Of a stretch of DNA of 64,000 nucleotides, positions 54,130 through 63,076 are shown piece by piece. The notes beneath the pieces are model-generated. The model was not told the origin of the DNA and did no database searches. It saw only the letters and a program-made list of their open reading frames with translations. The stretch spans positions 2,590,001 through 2,654,000 of the forward strand of contig WLWT01000001.1 in the NCBI GenBank assembly GCA_012103455.1, given 5' to 3'. The DNA is from Gammaproteobacteria bacterium. Its GTDB lineage: Bacteria; Pseudomonadota; Gammaproteobacteria; HK1. A program made the position numbers and the translations under genes. Each line of letters begins with the position of its first letter. Within the stretch, counting starts at the first letter, position 1.

Positions 54130-54183
54130 AAAGCGTAGAAGAAAGTTAAAGCGTAGAAGAAAGTTAAAGCGTAGAAGAAAGTT
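54130..54183. repeat. 18-bp tandem repeat, 3 exact copies
   Basis: AAAGCGTAGAAGAAAGTT occurs three times without gap at 54130, 54148 and 54166, in the noncoding gap between MITE copy 5 and the lipase remnant. It resembles iterons in form, but no replication gene is near. Confidence 0.9.
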
Positions 54184-54238
54184 GATATACGGCGACTTGC
54201 GCAGAGGTTTGGGCGAGAGCTCCCACGGGCTCGCCAAA

Positions 54239-55308
54239 TTAGGGTGAATTACGATTTACTGCGATGATGGCCAACTTTTTTCTGTAGGTCGTAATTGAAT
54301 GATCAGCAAGAGGAGCCATACCCACACCCTTCAAAATAAACCCTTTGAGACGTTGGAAGAATGTCGTATTAGTCAGAAGCTTGGCGTCGGAGTAGTCTCC
54401 AGGCTTACAAAAAGTTAAGAACCGAATATCTCCACAATGGATATAGCCTTTGTATTGATCAAGAAACGTCTCAACAAACTTCAATACTTTAAGCTTTTTG
54501 ATCAGATAAGATAGGACAGTAATCACCGTGTCACCTAGAGGCATTAACGGAACACAATCTGCAGCATTGACGATACGGTAGAGTGGTGTTTTCATGTCCG
54601 AGACCCAATCACGATTGCCTACTTTGGGTGACCCAAAGGTATAACATGCAGCAATACCGCCTCTATGAGTCAGGCGTTTTGCCGCTATCGTTGCCAATGC
54701 CCCGCCCAGACTGTGACCGGTAATATACAACTGGTAGTCGTGATATTGATCATTTTGCAAAAATAGTTGGATGTCCTCCCCAATAACTTCGTAGGCTTCA
54801 GAAAAACCTTTGTGGAGTTTGCTCTTCGCTACTGGGGAGACTCTCATCCGAGCATCAATATCCGACTGAATGTCTTTGATACTGGTTGGTTCTGTACCTC
54901 TAAAGGCTAAGACTAGTCGCTTTTGTTGAGTATTGGCAGCAATAAATGCTTGGGTACCTTTCTTGTTGAATAAGGCCACTTTTCATAACCTAGAATATTC
55001 AGATTCTCATTGATCTCTTTCTTGCCTTCTTCTGGATCGTAGGCAAAGTTCTCAAGTATTTGGTTAACCTGGTTTGATTGCTTAGTATTCAATAGTGTCT
55101 TAACGGCCTGCTCAAAGAGCTTTTTTGTTCTATCATCATTGACAAGAGCATTTTCGTACTTAATGTAAGCCAGCTCAGAAAAACAAGCCATGAACCAAGA
55201 TGTTCGGTCACTATAGGCTGCTCTGTAAGTGGGGATATCTAGCGCGAGTATCGTTTCGATAGCTCTGTGATCGGAATCGTTAGCTCTTAGCAACATTACT
55301 GCTCTCAA
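54239..55308 (-). pseudogene. Class 3 (fungal-type) lipase, frameshifted, 5' end cut by a MITE
   Basis: The 5' part (55308-54913) has SDRTSWFMACFSELAYIKYE and ends out of frame after LGYEK. An indel in the GAAAAG run near 54980 moves the reading into the next frame, which encodes VALFNKKGTQAFIAANTQ, the FRGTE oxyanion region and GHSLGG with the nucleophile serine, and continues to TAA 54239. Its upstream coding sequence is interrupted at 55319 by MITE copy 6, since the frame stays open to the MITE. An intact relative would be an esterase of phospho- or triglycerides. Lower GC than the chromosome average. Confidence 0.75.
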
Positions 55309-55318
55309 ATAATCTGTA

Positions 55319-55459
55319 GGGCACCTCTAAAAATGCACTTTTTCCGCGATTGCGGCGTCAGCTCCGTGCTCGAATCCTCATGTATGACCTTATACACTGC
55401 GGTTCTGCGCGCGGTGCTTCCTTGCACTCACGAAAAAATTACTATTTTTAGAGGCGCCC
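55319..55459 (+). mobile_element. MITE copy 6 (141 bp, TGTA duplication)
   Basis: TGTA flanks at 55315-55318 and 55460-55463. It differs from copy 5 by only a few bases, so the two are recent siblings. It lies at the 5' end of the lipase remnant. Confidence 0.95.
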
Positions 55460-55688
55460 TGTAGAAATTTATACTAAATCTGGCGAGAGTTGACGTTTTT
55501 GATAGGAATTTCAACAAACCATCAACAATGAGGTAACTTTCATATTATATGTTAATGACAAAATCATCAAACTTGAATTCTAGTCATATGCGCATAATTC
55601 CAGAATAATTCTCATATTAATCCCTATTTCTTAATAATTCAAGCTTCGGAGTTGAAATTACTATAATCTAAACCGACTCTGCATATCT

Positions 55689-56487
55689 TTATCCATCTTC
55701 CATACGTAGTGTAAATGAATCCAATTGCAAGCTTTGAACAAAGAACTCGCTCACCCGGTCGTCAATGCTCGGCATAATTGCCGGCACTGAACAACCAAGG
55801 TCTTTTTCAATATCGCGCAAAGTTCCGCTAATAATCGCTCGAAATAACTCCCGTACATGAACCAACATCATATAACGGATCGTGCCCAAGTGAATAGATG
55901 CGGTGTGCGCGGCAAAAGTCCTTGTCTGCTCTGTCAGCAAGCCTGGATGCTGTTTCGCTTCCTTGAAGTAAACCTCTATGCCCCATCGCAACGCATAGAG
56001 TTGCACCCTCTTACTGACGCTAAGGCGCACGTCTGTTGTCAGAAATAGCGCCCAGTTCTTTTGGCCAACTTCCGCTTCACCCGACGTCTTCAAACTGCGC
56101 ACAAGCAACAACTTCGCTTTTCTCCAGTCAGGCTCATTTTTCTTGTCCTGCGATAAATTCAACTCCACTTTCATCGGCACTGCCTTCCACGGTAGACCTT
56201 GCACTTTTCTCCATCGACCCTTAACCGCCTGTGCGTAAAGTGCCTCCGCGTCCAATAGAACTTCCTTCCTTTTCTTGTTCACCGTGCGGTACTTCAGCTT
56301 ACCCTTGTTCCTTACCCTTGTTCATCTGGAAGATAGGGCAAACACCCAGGGAAAGGGCTGTACCAATCATTCGTTTGCTACCGCACCACTCATCCGCTAC
56401 CAAGTACTGCCCCTGCACACCATTATCTATCACTCGCTTCATCATGGCCTGCACCATCGCTGGTTTATCCTGTGTACTCGCTTCAAG
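55689..56487 (-). pseudogene. IS4-like transposase remnant, frameshifted by a 13-bp duplication
   Basis: The 5' piece (56487 to ~56300) has TQDKPAMVQAMMKRVIDNG, QYLVADEWCGSKRMI and GVCPIFQMNKGK. A 13-bp tandem duplication (56298-56323) causes the shift, after which LKYRTVNKKRKEVLLDAEAL follows and continues to RWGIEVYFKEAKQHPGLL (the conserved Y-x-x-x-K region with the acidic DDE residue) and the end. The N-terminal DNA-binding part is absent. About 265 codons remain. Confidence 0.75.
56298..56323. repeat. 13-bp exact tandem duplication inside the transposase
   Basis: CTTACCCTTGTTC is repeated at 56298-56310 and 56311-56323. Removing one copy restores the transposase reading frame, so the duplication is the inactivating event. 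Confidence 0.9.
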
Positions 56488-56633
56488 ATGACGAGCCCGT
56501 ACTGTTCGCCTGGGATGCGCAGGAGTGGCGGCGGCGTGGCAGTGCGCGTATAGAGGGGCGCTTCGGTATAGAGCGGGCGGTGCGGCCCTTTGATGAACTG
56601 CACGCGGCCGCGTGCAGCTCTTGTCCTCGATGA
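56488..56633 (+). other. Unidentified coding-like scrap
   Basis: One frame reads DDEPVLFAWDAQEWRRRGS and GRFGIERAVRPFDELH before TGA. It begins where the IS4-like remnant stops and has no start codon, so it may be the tail of a gene cut by that element. I cannot assign it. Confidence 0.25.
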
Positions 56634-57911
56634 TCAGGACTGATCTTGATGAGACTTTGCCATGTTTGCCTTTGTCGTCAGCACGATACTGGGCGGGATA
56701 GTGGCCATTGTTACAGCTATAAGCGTCCAAAGTAGGCCGTCTAGGCCCCATTGGTCGGCGATCAGTCCAAATACGAAAGGCCCACCCACTGAGGCAGCGC
56801 TCGATAGTGTATAGATGAGGGCATAGCCCCGTGATTGGCGGTCCGTGGTAACAAAATCGGCGACCGCACCATAGGTCACCGTCGATGAGCCCTGGACGAA
56901 TATACCAATAACCGGCAAGGTCAACAGTAAGAGTTCCGCGGGTAATGCGATGACCCCACCAAACGCGGTCAACGTTGTTAGTTGCACCAAAATGAAGGTG
57001 TTGCGATCACCGAGTTTGGCGGCGAGAAATCCACAGCAGAGCTTACCCACCATACCTCCAGTCAGTGCTAGCACAACACCACCGGCGGCGATCGCCTCAT
57101 CGACACCTTTATCTAGCAAAACGAACGTCAAAAACGTCAGAAACACGGCTTGCACGGTGCTATCTAGAAAAATAAGGGTGCCGAGCAAAGCAAATCTTTT
57201 TGGCTCTTTAATGCCCCAACCACGCCCGCGGCGCTTTTGACCGCTGTTGTCGGCTGCATGTTCGGAGGGCGTGTGCGGCGCTGCTAGTGGCTCACCATTG
57301 CGATTGCCGTGTGTCCTGGGTGCTGCGCCGGCGCCAACGCGGCTCAGCAGTAGCCATGCAGCGAGTGCGAAACCGATCGCGGCGCCAGCCAACAGGGTCA
57401 CGATGGTATTCCACGCGAAGCCAGCGCCTAGTGCTGCGCTGAACGAGGCGGTGAAGAATAATTTGCCGGCATCGCCACAGGCGTTGTAGCTGCCTAAGGC
57501 GCGCCTCCTGCTGATGCCATGGAAGGTTTGGACCAGCAAGGAGGAAGCGAGGGAGTGTTGAAACGCGGCGCCTATACCGGTGAGGAAGAAGGCTAGGGCT
57601 ATGAGTGTGAAGCCCGTTGCGTGTGCTACGCCAAGATAACCGCCTCCTGCGCATACCATGCCAAAGGTCAGTAGTGGCCGCTCGCCGAGGCGCTCTGCCA
57701 TGATCCCGGCAGGTATTTCGAGGCTGGACATCGCGATGCTACTGAGGCCGCGTAACAATCCGACCTGGGCGTAACTGAGGCCGAATACTTGTGCAAGGAT
57801 CGGTAAGAGTACGTACTGGAGGGCGGTCAGGCCGTCTTGTATGGCATGTGCTCCACAACTGACGAACAGTACCCGCCCATCACTACTAGGGCCGGTTAAC
57901 GGATTTTCCAA
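56634..57911 (-). CDS. Major facilitator superfamily transporter
   Basis: A 425-residue inner-membrane carrier with twelve predicted helices. It has PAGIMAERLGERPLLT as the helix 2-3 loop (G-x-x-x-E-R-x-G-x-R variant), a long charged central loop (~205-235, including SGQKRRGRGWG) and GPFVFGLIADQWG near the C-terminus. The central loop is typical between the two six-helix halves. The substrate cannot be inferred. TTG 57911 is the only good start at the N-terminus, without an obvious ribosome site. Its 3' end lies next to IS debris but the protein appears complete. Confidence 0.8.
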   Translation of the reverse strand: MENPLTGPSSDGRVLFVSCGAHAIQDGLTALQYVLLPILAQVFGLSYAQVGLLRGLSSIAMSSLEIPAGIMAERLGERPLLTFGMVCAGGGYLGVAHATGFTLIALAFFLTGIGAAFQHSLASSLLVQTFHGISRRRALGSYNACGDAGKLFFTASFSAALGAGFAWNTIVTLLAGAAIGFALAAWLLLSRVGAGAAPRTHGNRNGEPLAAPHTPSEHAADNSGQKRRGRGWGIKEPKRFALLGTLIFLDSTVQAVFLTFLTFVLLDKGVDEAIAAGGVVLALTGGMVGKLCCGFLAAKLGDRNTFILVQLTTLTAFGGVIALPAELLLLTLPVIGIFVQGSSTVTYGAVADFVTTDRQSRGYALIYTLSSAASVGGPFVFGLIADQWGLDGLLWTLIAVTMATIPPSIVLTTKANMAKSHQDQS

Positions 57912-58147
57912 CGGCTATTGGCTAGGTGGGTGGCGGCATCCATGTAATGATAGCTCAAGGCGGTGCTCTGTTTTTAATCGAACAACGCCGCGCTTAAGCG
58001 TCTAGGTTATAGGCTATGCGATCTGAGCGGGAGCCTACCTGAGCGGCAGCCATGGCGCGCTTGGCGCCTTTTATTTAAGCATGTTCGGTTGACGCATCCG
58101 GCGCCAACGCCGAATCTTACCCGTTTTTGCCACCGAAGGAGTTGCTC

Positions 58148-58714
58148 TTGCCGCTCAGTCATGCTGCACCCAGAACTGAAATTCACACTCGAAATCTCGA
58201 ACTGCACGTTTACCGGCGCGAAGATGGATTGTTTGACGTGGAGGGGCATTTGCTCGATGTCAAACCTATAACCATTGAGTTTCATCATGTTAAGCGCTCC
58301 GCTGGCGAGCCGGTGCATGATCTGCGTTTGCGTCTTACCATCGACCGAAAACTGGAAGTACAGTGCGCGGAGGCGAAAATGGATGTGGGTGCGTACCCAT
58401 TTTGTGCTGGTGCGGAGCCTAATTTCGCCGCCCTTGCCGGACTTCGTATTGGCCCTGGATGGAACCGTAAGGTGCGTGAGCGGGTTGGCGGCGGCAAGGG
58501 CTGTACCCATCTGGTGGAGATGCTGGCGCAGATGGCGACAACAGCGTTGCAGGCGATCGGGTCGGATGAGGATGAGGACACTGTCGCTACGCCACCTGAT
58601 GAGCGCAAGCTAGCGCCGGGGATGCTGGATGCTTGTTACACCTACCGGAGTGAGAGCCAATTCGTGAAGTTCCATTATCCCCGCTATTTCCGGGACGCGG
58701 CAGACGGCGTTTGA
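58148..58714 (+). CDS. DUF2889 family protein
   Basis: A 188-residue cytoplasmic protein, complete for its family. Conserved features include LELHVYRREDGLFDVEGHLLDVK at the N-terminus, AGEPVHDLRLRLTID, a LRIGPGWNRKVRERVGG block and GCTHLVEMLAQMATTALQ. The function of DUF2889 is unknown; it is often near 4-hydroxy-acid or aromatic catabolism genes, not seen here. Start TTG 58148 is chosen because GAAGGAG precedes it by seven bases. Confidence 0.8.
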   Translation: MPLSHAAPRTEIHTRNLELHVYRREDGLFDVEGHLLDVKPITIEFHHVKRSAGEPVHDLRLRLTIDRKLEVQCAEAKMDVGAYPFCAGAEPNFAALAGLRIGPGWNRKVRERVGGGKGCTHLVEMLAQMATTALQAIGSDEDEDTVATPPDERKLAPGMLDACYTYRSESQFVKFHYPRYFRDAADGV

Positions 58715-58805
58715 AGAGGTCTATGGCGTCTCACGGACCAGGAAGTTGGAACTGGCGGCGGCGCGTTCATGCGAGGCCTTAGTGTGCGAGGTTCGCCGTG
58801 CAAAA

Positions 58806-59675
58806 TCACCGTACGAAGTTCACGCTAAGCGATGTGGGTAACGCCGCTCCCTGAACCGTGATCCCTTCGGGGTGCCAGGCGATGGTGGTGGACACCAACT
58901 CATCTTCGGTAGTCACGTAGCCGAGTTGCACCAGCGCTTGCACCCTGCCGGCAGCCAACTGGGAGGCGGCTTTGGCTGATAGGGATTTGCCGCTTTTGCG
59001 CTGTTGCTCGATGAGTAATGCCATGGCGATGTCCTGCGCCACCGCGTGTGGCGCCGTCAACCGGACGCTGCCCATCTGGCGGTCAATACGCCCGGCGAAG
59101 GCTAAGGCGCCGGAAGCTATTCGGAGGGTGCCGCTAAAGCCGGTTGGCGCCGAGCCGAATAGGGGGGCACTCGCTCGGGCTTTGATAGCCCCGATTTCCA
59201 TACGCAGCATTGGTAGGCTCAGGTGACCGGCGGGGACGGTGGCGTGAATGTGGGTTGTATTGCCAGCGAGCGCCACTTGAGCCACTAGAGTCAAGGGCCG
59301 GGTTTTCGCTACATATGTTGTGCTCACCAATGCACCGGTGGGGAGGATTTCAATATCGGCTGCGGCATACACCGGCCAAAGCCTGGTGTTGCCATATTTG
59401 AGGCCCAAAGCGGCGAGGAGCGGGGTGCTGCGGTAGGCGATAGAGCCGGTGGCCGATAGCCCGGGCGCGCCTAGACCGAGCCGGCTTTGTCCGGAGAACC
59501 AAGCTTGGTCGTGCAAAGCAAACGCGATATCTGCGCTACCGATACTGAGAGGCGCGGCGTGCAGGTATTGGCCGATGCGATGATTAATGTAGGCGCAGCC
59601 GGCGCTAACGACTGTGGCTAGAGTGGTGAGGATGATGGCGGCGGCCACTGCTATACGCCGCCTAGGTAAACGCAT
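58806..59675 (-). CDS. DUF945 (YdgA-like) family protein
   Basis: A 289-residue protein, N-terminally anchored: basic RLPRRR then a hydrophobic helix (IAVAAAIILTTLATVVSAGCAY). The C-terminal half ends with AALIEQQ-, AGRVQALVQLGYV- and ITVQGAALP-like stretches characteristic of DUF945. Its role is unknown; homologues face the periplasm. It starts four bases after the upstream gene ends on the same strand, so the two are probably co-translated. Confidence 0.65.
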   Translation of the reverse strand: MRLPRRRIAVAAAIILTTLATVVSAGCAYINHRIGQYLHAAPLSIGSADIAFALHDQAWFSGQSRLGLGAPGLSATGSIAYRSTPLLAALGLKYGNTRLWPVYAAADIEILPTGALVSTTYVAKTRPLTLVAQVALAGNTTHIHATVPAGHLSLPMLRMEIGAIKARASAPLFGSAPTGFSGTLRIASGALAFAGRIDRQMGSVRLTAPHAVAQDIAMALLIEQQRKSGKSLSAKAASQLAAGRVQALVQLGYVTTEDELVSTTIAWHPEGITVQGAALPTSLSVNFVR

Positions 59676-59679
59676 GGCT

Positions 59680-61842
59680 TTAGCGGCAGTCCTCGGGCTT
59701 TAACGCGGCACGCAACTCGCCGCCTACGCACTTGAGTTCAGCTATCCCATTGGTACCGATCTGTGGCCGTAAGCGCATTACCGTGCCGGCAATGGATTCG
59801 TCGCCGGTCAGCTCGACTAGAATGTCACCGTTCACGTCCACTTCTACCCCGGCCACCACCCTGGCCGTGGCCGGCGGCAATTCCAGTTTGGCACCCGCCG
59901 CTGGCAGTTGCCCATAGGTGGCATGATGGGTTTGCACGGTATCCAGCACCGCCGAATAGGCTTCTTGCGTGTGCTCACTCAAGGTGTAGTCCTGATAGGC
60001 CGAAATGGCGACGGCGGCGGCGATACCGGCCACCGCCACGGCGGCCATGGCATGGGAGCCGAACACGTCGAGCGGCGTTCCATCGAAGGTCATCTGCATA
60101 GCGATGCGTTCGGCACCCAGCTCCAGGCGCCAGCCGAGCGCGCCTTCTATCGGCAAGCGTAGCTGATTAGCGCTCGGTAGCGTCATCATGTCGATGCCCG
60201 CGCCGCTGATATCGGACAGCATTTGAACGCCCTGCAGCATATAGTGATAGATGGACCGCGGCAGATTATCGACCCTAAGCGACAACAAGGCGGCGCTGTT
60301 GGTGTAGGCGGTGCCCTCGTTTTGCGCCAGCCATTGGGCGATGGACACCCGGTATTTGCTGTTGATGCGATCGATGAGTGCCTGCGGCACCGACGCTGAC
60401 ACGATATAACCGTTGTCTTCCACCCAGTAGCTGTGGATGGTGTCGGCCCGGGCCATCCACCGCGCCAGTGGCCCGTCTTGCTCTGTGTCCTGTTCCGGCG
60501 GGTACTCCGACAGCATCACCGATAGGTGATTGATGGTACCGGCGTCGGTCTCATGCCGGGTGAGGGTTACATTCGGTTGCTTGGCGAGCTGAGCCACCAG
60601 CGCACGGTAGCGCTGTGCATCTCGAATTTTGCCCGCCACGAAGTCACCGGCGGAATCGCTAAAGATGATAGCCTCCGGTCCGACCGAACCGAGCAGTTCT
60701 TCGAAGATCTCGGTATCCAGGGTTTCGGCCAACTCGGCCCGCCATCGGCGGAACCCGTCGAGCGCCTCGGTGTTGCCTGTGTGTTGGATGGCTTTTTCGA
60801 TCCGCTCTATGGTGTCGGTTTCGAGGAAACCGAGCCCCGCTACCCATTGAATCTTGCCGACGGCATCCAGATCGGCAACCATCGTGGCAGTGGGGATGAG
60901 TTCCAGCAATCCGGAGCGCGGGATGTCTACGGCTATACGGGCATGGCCTTTGCTCTTAGTGGTACCCATGCCGATGGCGATAGCGCGGGCCTTCAACAAA
61001 CCCCACTGCCGCATGATCTGCACGTCTTCCGGTGGCATGAAGAGCTGGGCGAACGGCATCAATGCCTGGGTATTGATCCACAGCAACAGCCCGCGCCCGG
61101 ACATATCGATTTCCGCCTCTAATGTGTCGATGGGGCGGATGGGCCTCTCAGGCAGTTCTAAGAAGCTCTTGACGACAGGCTGCGCAACGGCCGTCCCCGC
61201 AACGATGCTCACGCGTTGCGTGGCTGGCTCGAATTGAATCGCGACCGGTAAGCCGTCCAGCGCCAGCAGACCAAACGAGCCGGGTTGTATCGGCGATATG
61301 TAATCGACTGCCGGGCTGGCGGTGGCGATGGTGTAGAGCATCGCGTTCACTTCAGCCAGCGTTTTGAAGCTCACTTTCGCGGTGACTAGACCAGCCGGAG
61401 CGGGTGGACCTTTTTGCCCTCCAGGCACCAATCGCACCACCGCTTCTATGGGTGAGCGAAGATGGGCCAACACGAGCTGCGCGACGGCGCCTTCCTCGTT
61501 CAGGGTGCTCAGTTCACTGCCGATGGCTTGCCGTAGCCGGTCCAGGGTGTCCTGCACCACTGGATTGTCGATGACATTTTCGAGTCCGCGGCCTTGCATT
61601 GCCGTGAGCAGGGTCCAAGGTCCAGGGATGCGAAGATAAGCTATCGCGTCGGCGGGTATGCGTTCACGCAAGGTACCGGCCTCGCTGATCTCGGCGGCGG
61701 CGGGCGCCGGTATGAGTGTGACTGCGGTTATTGCGGCAGTCACTACTGGAATCACGATGGCTAGAACTAACTTCAGCGCGGATTTAACCACACTGGGCGT
61801 CATTGCAAGGGGCGCACTTAAATGAGGCGCTATTGGACTCAT
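59680..61842 (-). CDS. Large envelope protein with a type IV pilin-like C-terminus
   Basis: A 720-residue protein. A signal anchor (~20-45) is followed by a ~550-residue region resembling DUF3352-type extracytoplasmic proteins (ISEAGTLRERIPADAIAYLR near the start). The last ~123 residues (59680-60051) resemble a type IV pilin: a hydrophobic helix AMAAVAVAGIAAAVAISAYQ leading to DYT, a beta region with GDESIAGTVMRLRPQIGTNG, and a C-terminal pair of cysteines 14 residues apart ending in EDCR. It lacks the prepilin peptidase site before the helix. ATG 61842 follows AAAGGA; ATG 61899 is possible. It forms a two-gene unit with the DUF945 gene. Confidence 0.72.
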   Translation of the reverse strand: MSPIAPHLSAPLAMTPSVVKSALKLVLAIVIPVVTAAITAVTLIPAPAAAEISEAGTLRERIPADAIAYLRIPGPWTLLTAMQGRGLENVIDNPVVQDTLDRLRQAIGSELSTLNEEGAVAQLVLAHLRSPIEAVVRLVPGGQKGPPAPAGLVTAKVSFKTLAEVNAMLYTIATASPAVDYISPIQPGSFGLLALDGLPVAIQFEPATQRVSIVAGTAVAQPVVKSFLELPERPIRPIDTLEAEIDMSGRGLLLWINTQALMPFAQLFMPPEDVQIMRQWGLLKARAIAIGMGTTKSKGHARIAVDIPRSGLLELIPTATMVADLDAVGKIQWVAGLGFLETDTIERIEKAIQHTGNTEALDGFRRWRAELAETLDTEIFEELLGSVGPEAIIFSDSAGDFVAGKIRDAQRYRALVAQLAKQPNVTLTRHETDAGTINHLSVMLSEYPPEQDTEQDGPLARWMARADTIHSYWVEDNGYIVSASVPQALIDRINSKYRVSIAQWLAQNEGTAYTNSAALLSLRVDNLPRSIYHYMLQGVQMLSDISGAGIDMMTLPSANQLRLPIEGALGWRLELGAERIAMQMTFDGTPLDVFGSHAMAAVAVAGIAAAVAISAYQDYTLSEHTQEAYSAVLDTVQTHHATYGQLPAAGAKLELPPATARVVAGVEVDVNGDILVELTGDESIAGTVMRLRPQIGTNGIAELKCVGGELRAALKPEDCR

Positions 61843-62159
61843 GAGTATTGCGTGTCCTTTAGTTACCGAAATGAAAGCGGGTACCCATATGCGTTGCATT
61901 GGTTTGCATCGCTGCGGCTGGCGAGCAAGCCACCCCTGCGAGCGCTAACGCGGGTACCGGTATCCGTGCGCGCCTTAGAAGCGTTCTCATTGGCGGTTCT
62001 TTTACTGTTTAAAAGTCCGTCTAGCTCCGCCCGGTTATGGTAGCAGCTCATTAAAAAGGATGCGGATCTTAGGACATGGCCCTAGTGATGCCCGGCGAAA
62101 TGCTTCCGCCAGCGGTAGCTGGGTTTTATCGATGATGAGCGTCCGGTGCTTCTCAAGCT

Positions 62160-63011
62160 TCAGGCTTTGGCAGTCAGCGCTTTTACAAATGCGGGTAGGG
62201 CAAAAGCGGCATGGTGGGTGGCCGGCGTATAGTACCGCGTCACCAAGCCTGCGCCAGCGAAGCGGTGGGCGATGGTCTCGCCGGGGATGGCCCGCAACGC
62301 CGCTGTGTCGCTGGCCCAGGCGAAGGTCATGATGCCGCCCACATACGTGGGCACCGCGGCAGCATAGAATGCCACGTCGGTGAAATGAGGCATGAGCCGG
62401 GCCGCTGTTTGTGTGATCTCATCGCCTTGCAAAAACGGCACACCGTTTTGCGCGACCAGGACGCCACCTGGCGCCAGGCAACGCTTGCAGCCGGCATAGA
62501 ACGCCTCGCTGAAGAGGGCTTCACCGGGTCCGATGGGATCGGTGGCATCGGAGATGATGACGTCGAAGCGCTCTTGCGCAGTGTTGACATAGCGGGCGCC
62601 ATCGTCAAACACGAGTTGCAGCCGCGGATCATCGAATGCCCCTGCACAATGATTGGGCAAGTAGCGTTTAGCGGTCTCGATAACGGCGGCGTCGATCTCG
62701 ACTTGCGTGAGGTGTTCCACCGTGGCGTGGCGCAGCACTTCCCGGGCCATGGCGCCGTCGCCGCCGCCTACGATGAGCACCCGGCGCGCCTGTCCATGGG
62801 CCAGAATCGGCACATGGGCGAGCATCTCATGGTAGATGAACTCGTCGCGTTCTGTGGTCTGGATGATGCCGTCCAGGGCCATCACCCGCCCGAATCGGGC
62901 ATTAGTGAAGATGATGAGATGGAAATGCTCGGTGCGCTGCTCGTAGAGCACCTCATCGACGCTGAACCACTGGCCGTAGTGGGGATAGAGGGTTTCTTTG
63001 AAATCATGCAT
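62160..63011 (-). CDS. speE: Spermidine synthase
   Basis: A 283-residue aminopropyltransferase. The N-terminal [19 protein letters not shown], the decarboxylated-SAM site [18 protein letters not shown] and the catalytic region [15 protein letters not shown] are all conserved. It transfers the aminopropyl group to putrescine. No speD lies beside it within the window. It is 65 bases downstream of the BMP-family gene on the same strand. Confidence 0.95.
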   Translation of the reverse strand: MHDFKETLYPHYGQWFSVDEVLYEQRTEHFHLIIFTNARFGRVMALDGIIQTTERDEFIYHEMLAHVPILAHGQARRVLIVGGGDGAMAREVLRHATVEHLTQVEIDAAVIETAKRYLPNHCAGAFDDPRLQLVFDDGARYVNTAQERFDVIISDATDPIGPGEALFSEAFYAGCKRCLAPGGVLVAQNGVPFLQGDEITQTAARLMPHFTDVAFYAAAVPTYVGGIMTFAWASDTAALRAIPGETIAHRFAGAGLVTRYYTPATHHAAFALPAFVKALTAKA

Positions 63012-63076
63012 GGGGTAGCACGCGGGCGGGGCCTTCCGTGGCCACCCAGCCCATGTCGGGGAATGACTGTGTGGCG

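Noticed and set aside
54130..54183. CRISPR array
   Set aside because: The repeats are directly abutting without spacers and no cas genes are present. No other regular repeat-spacer pattern was found in the window.
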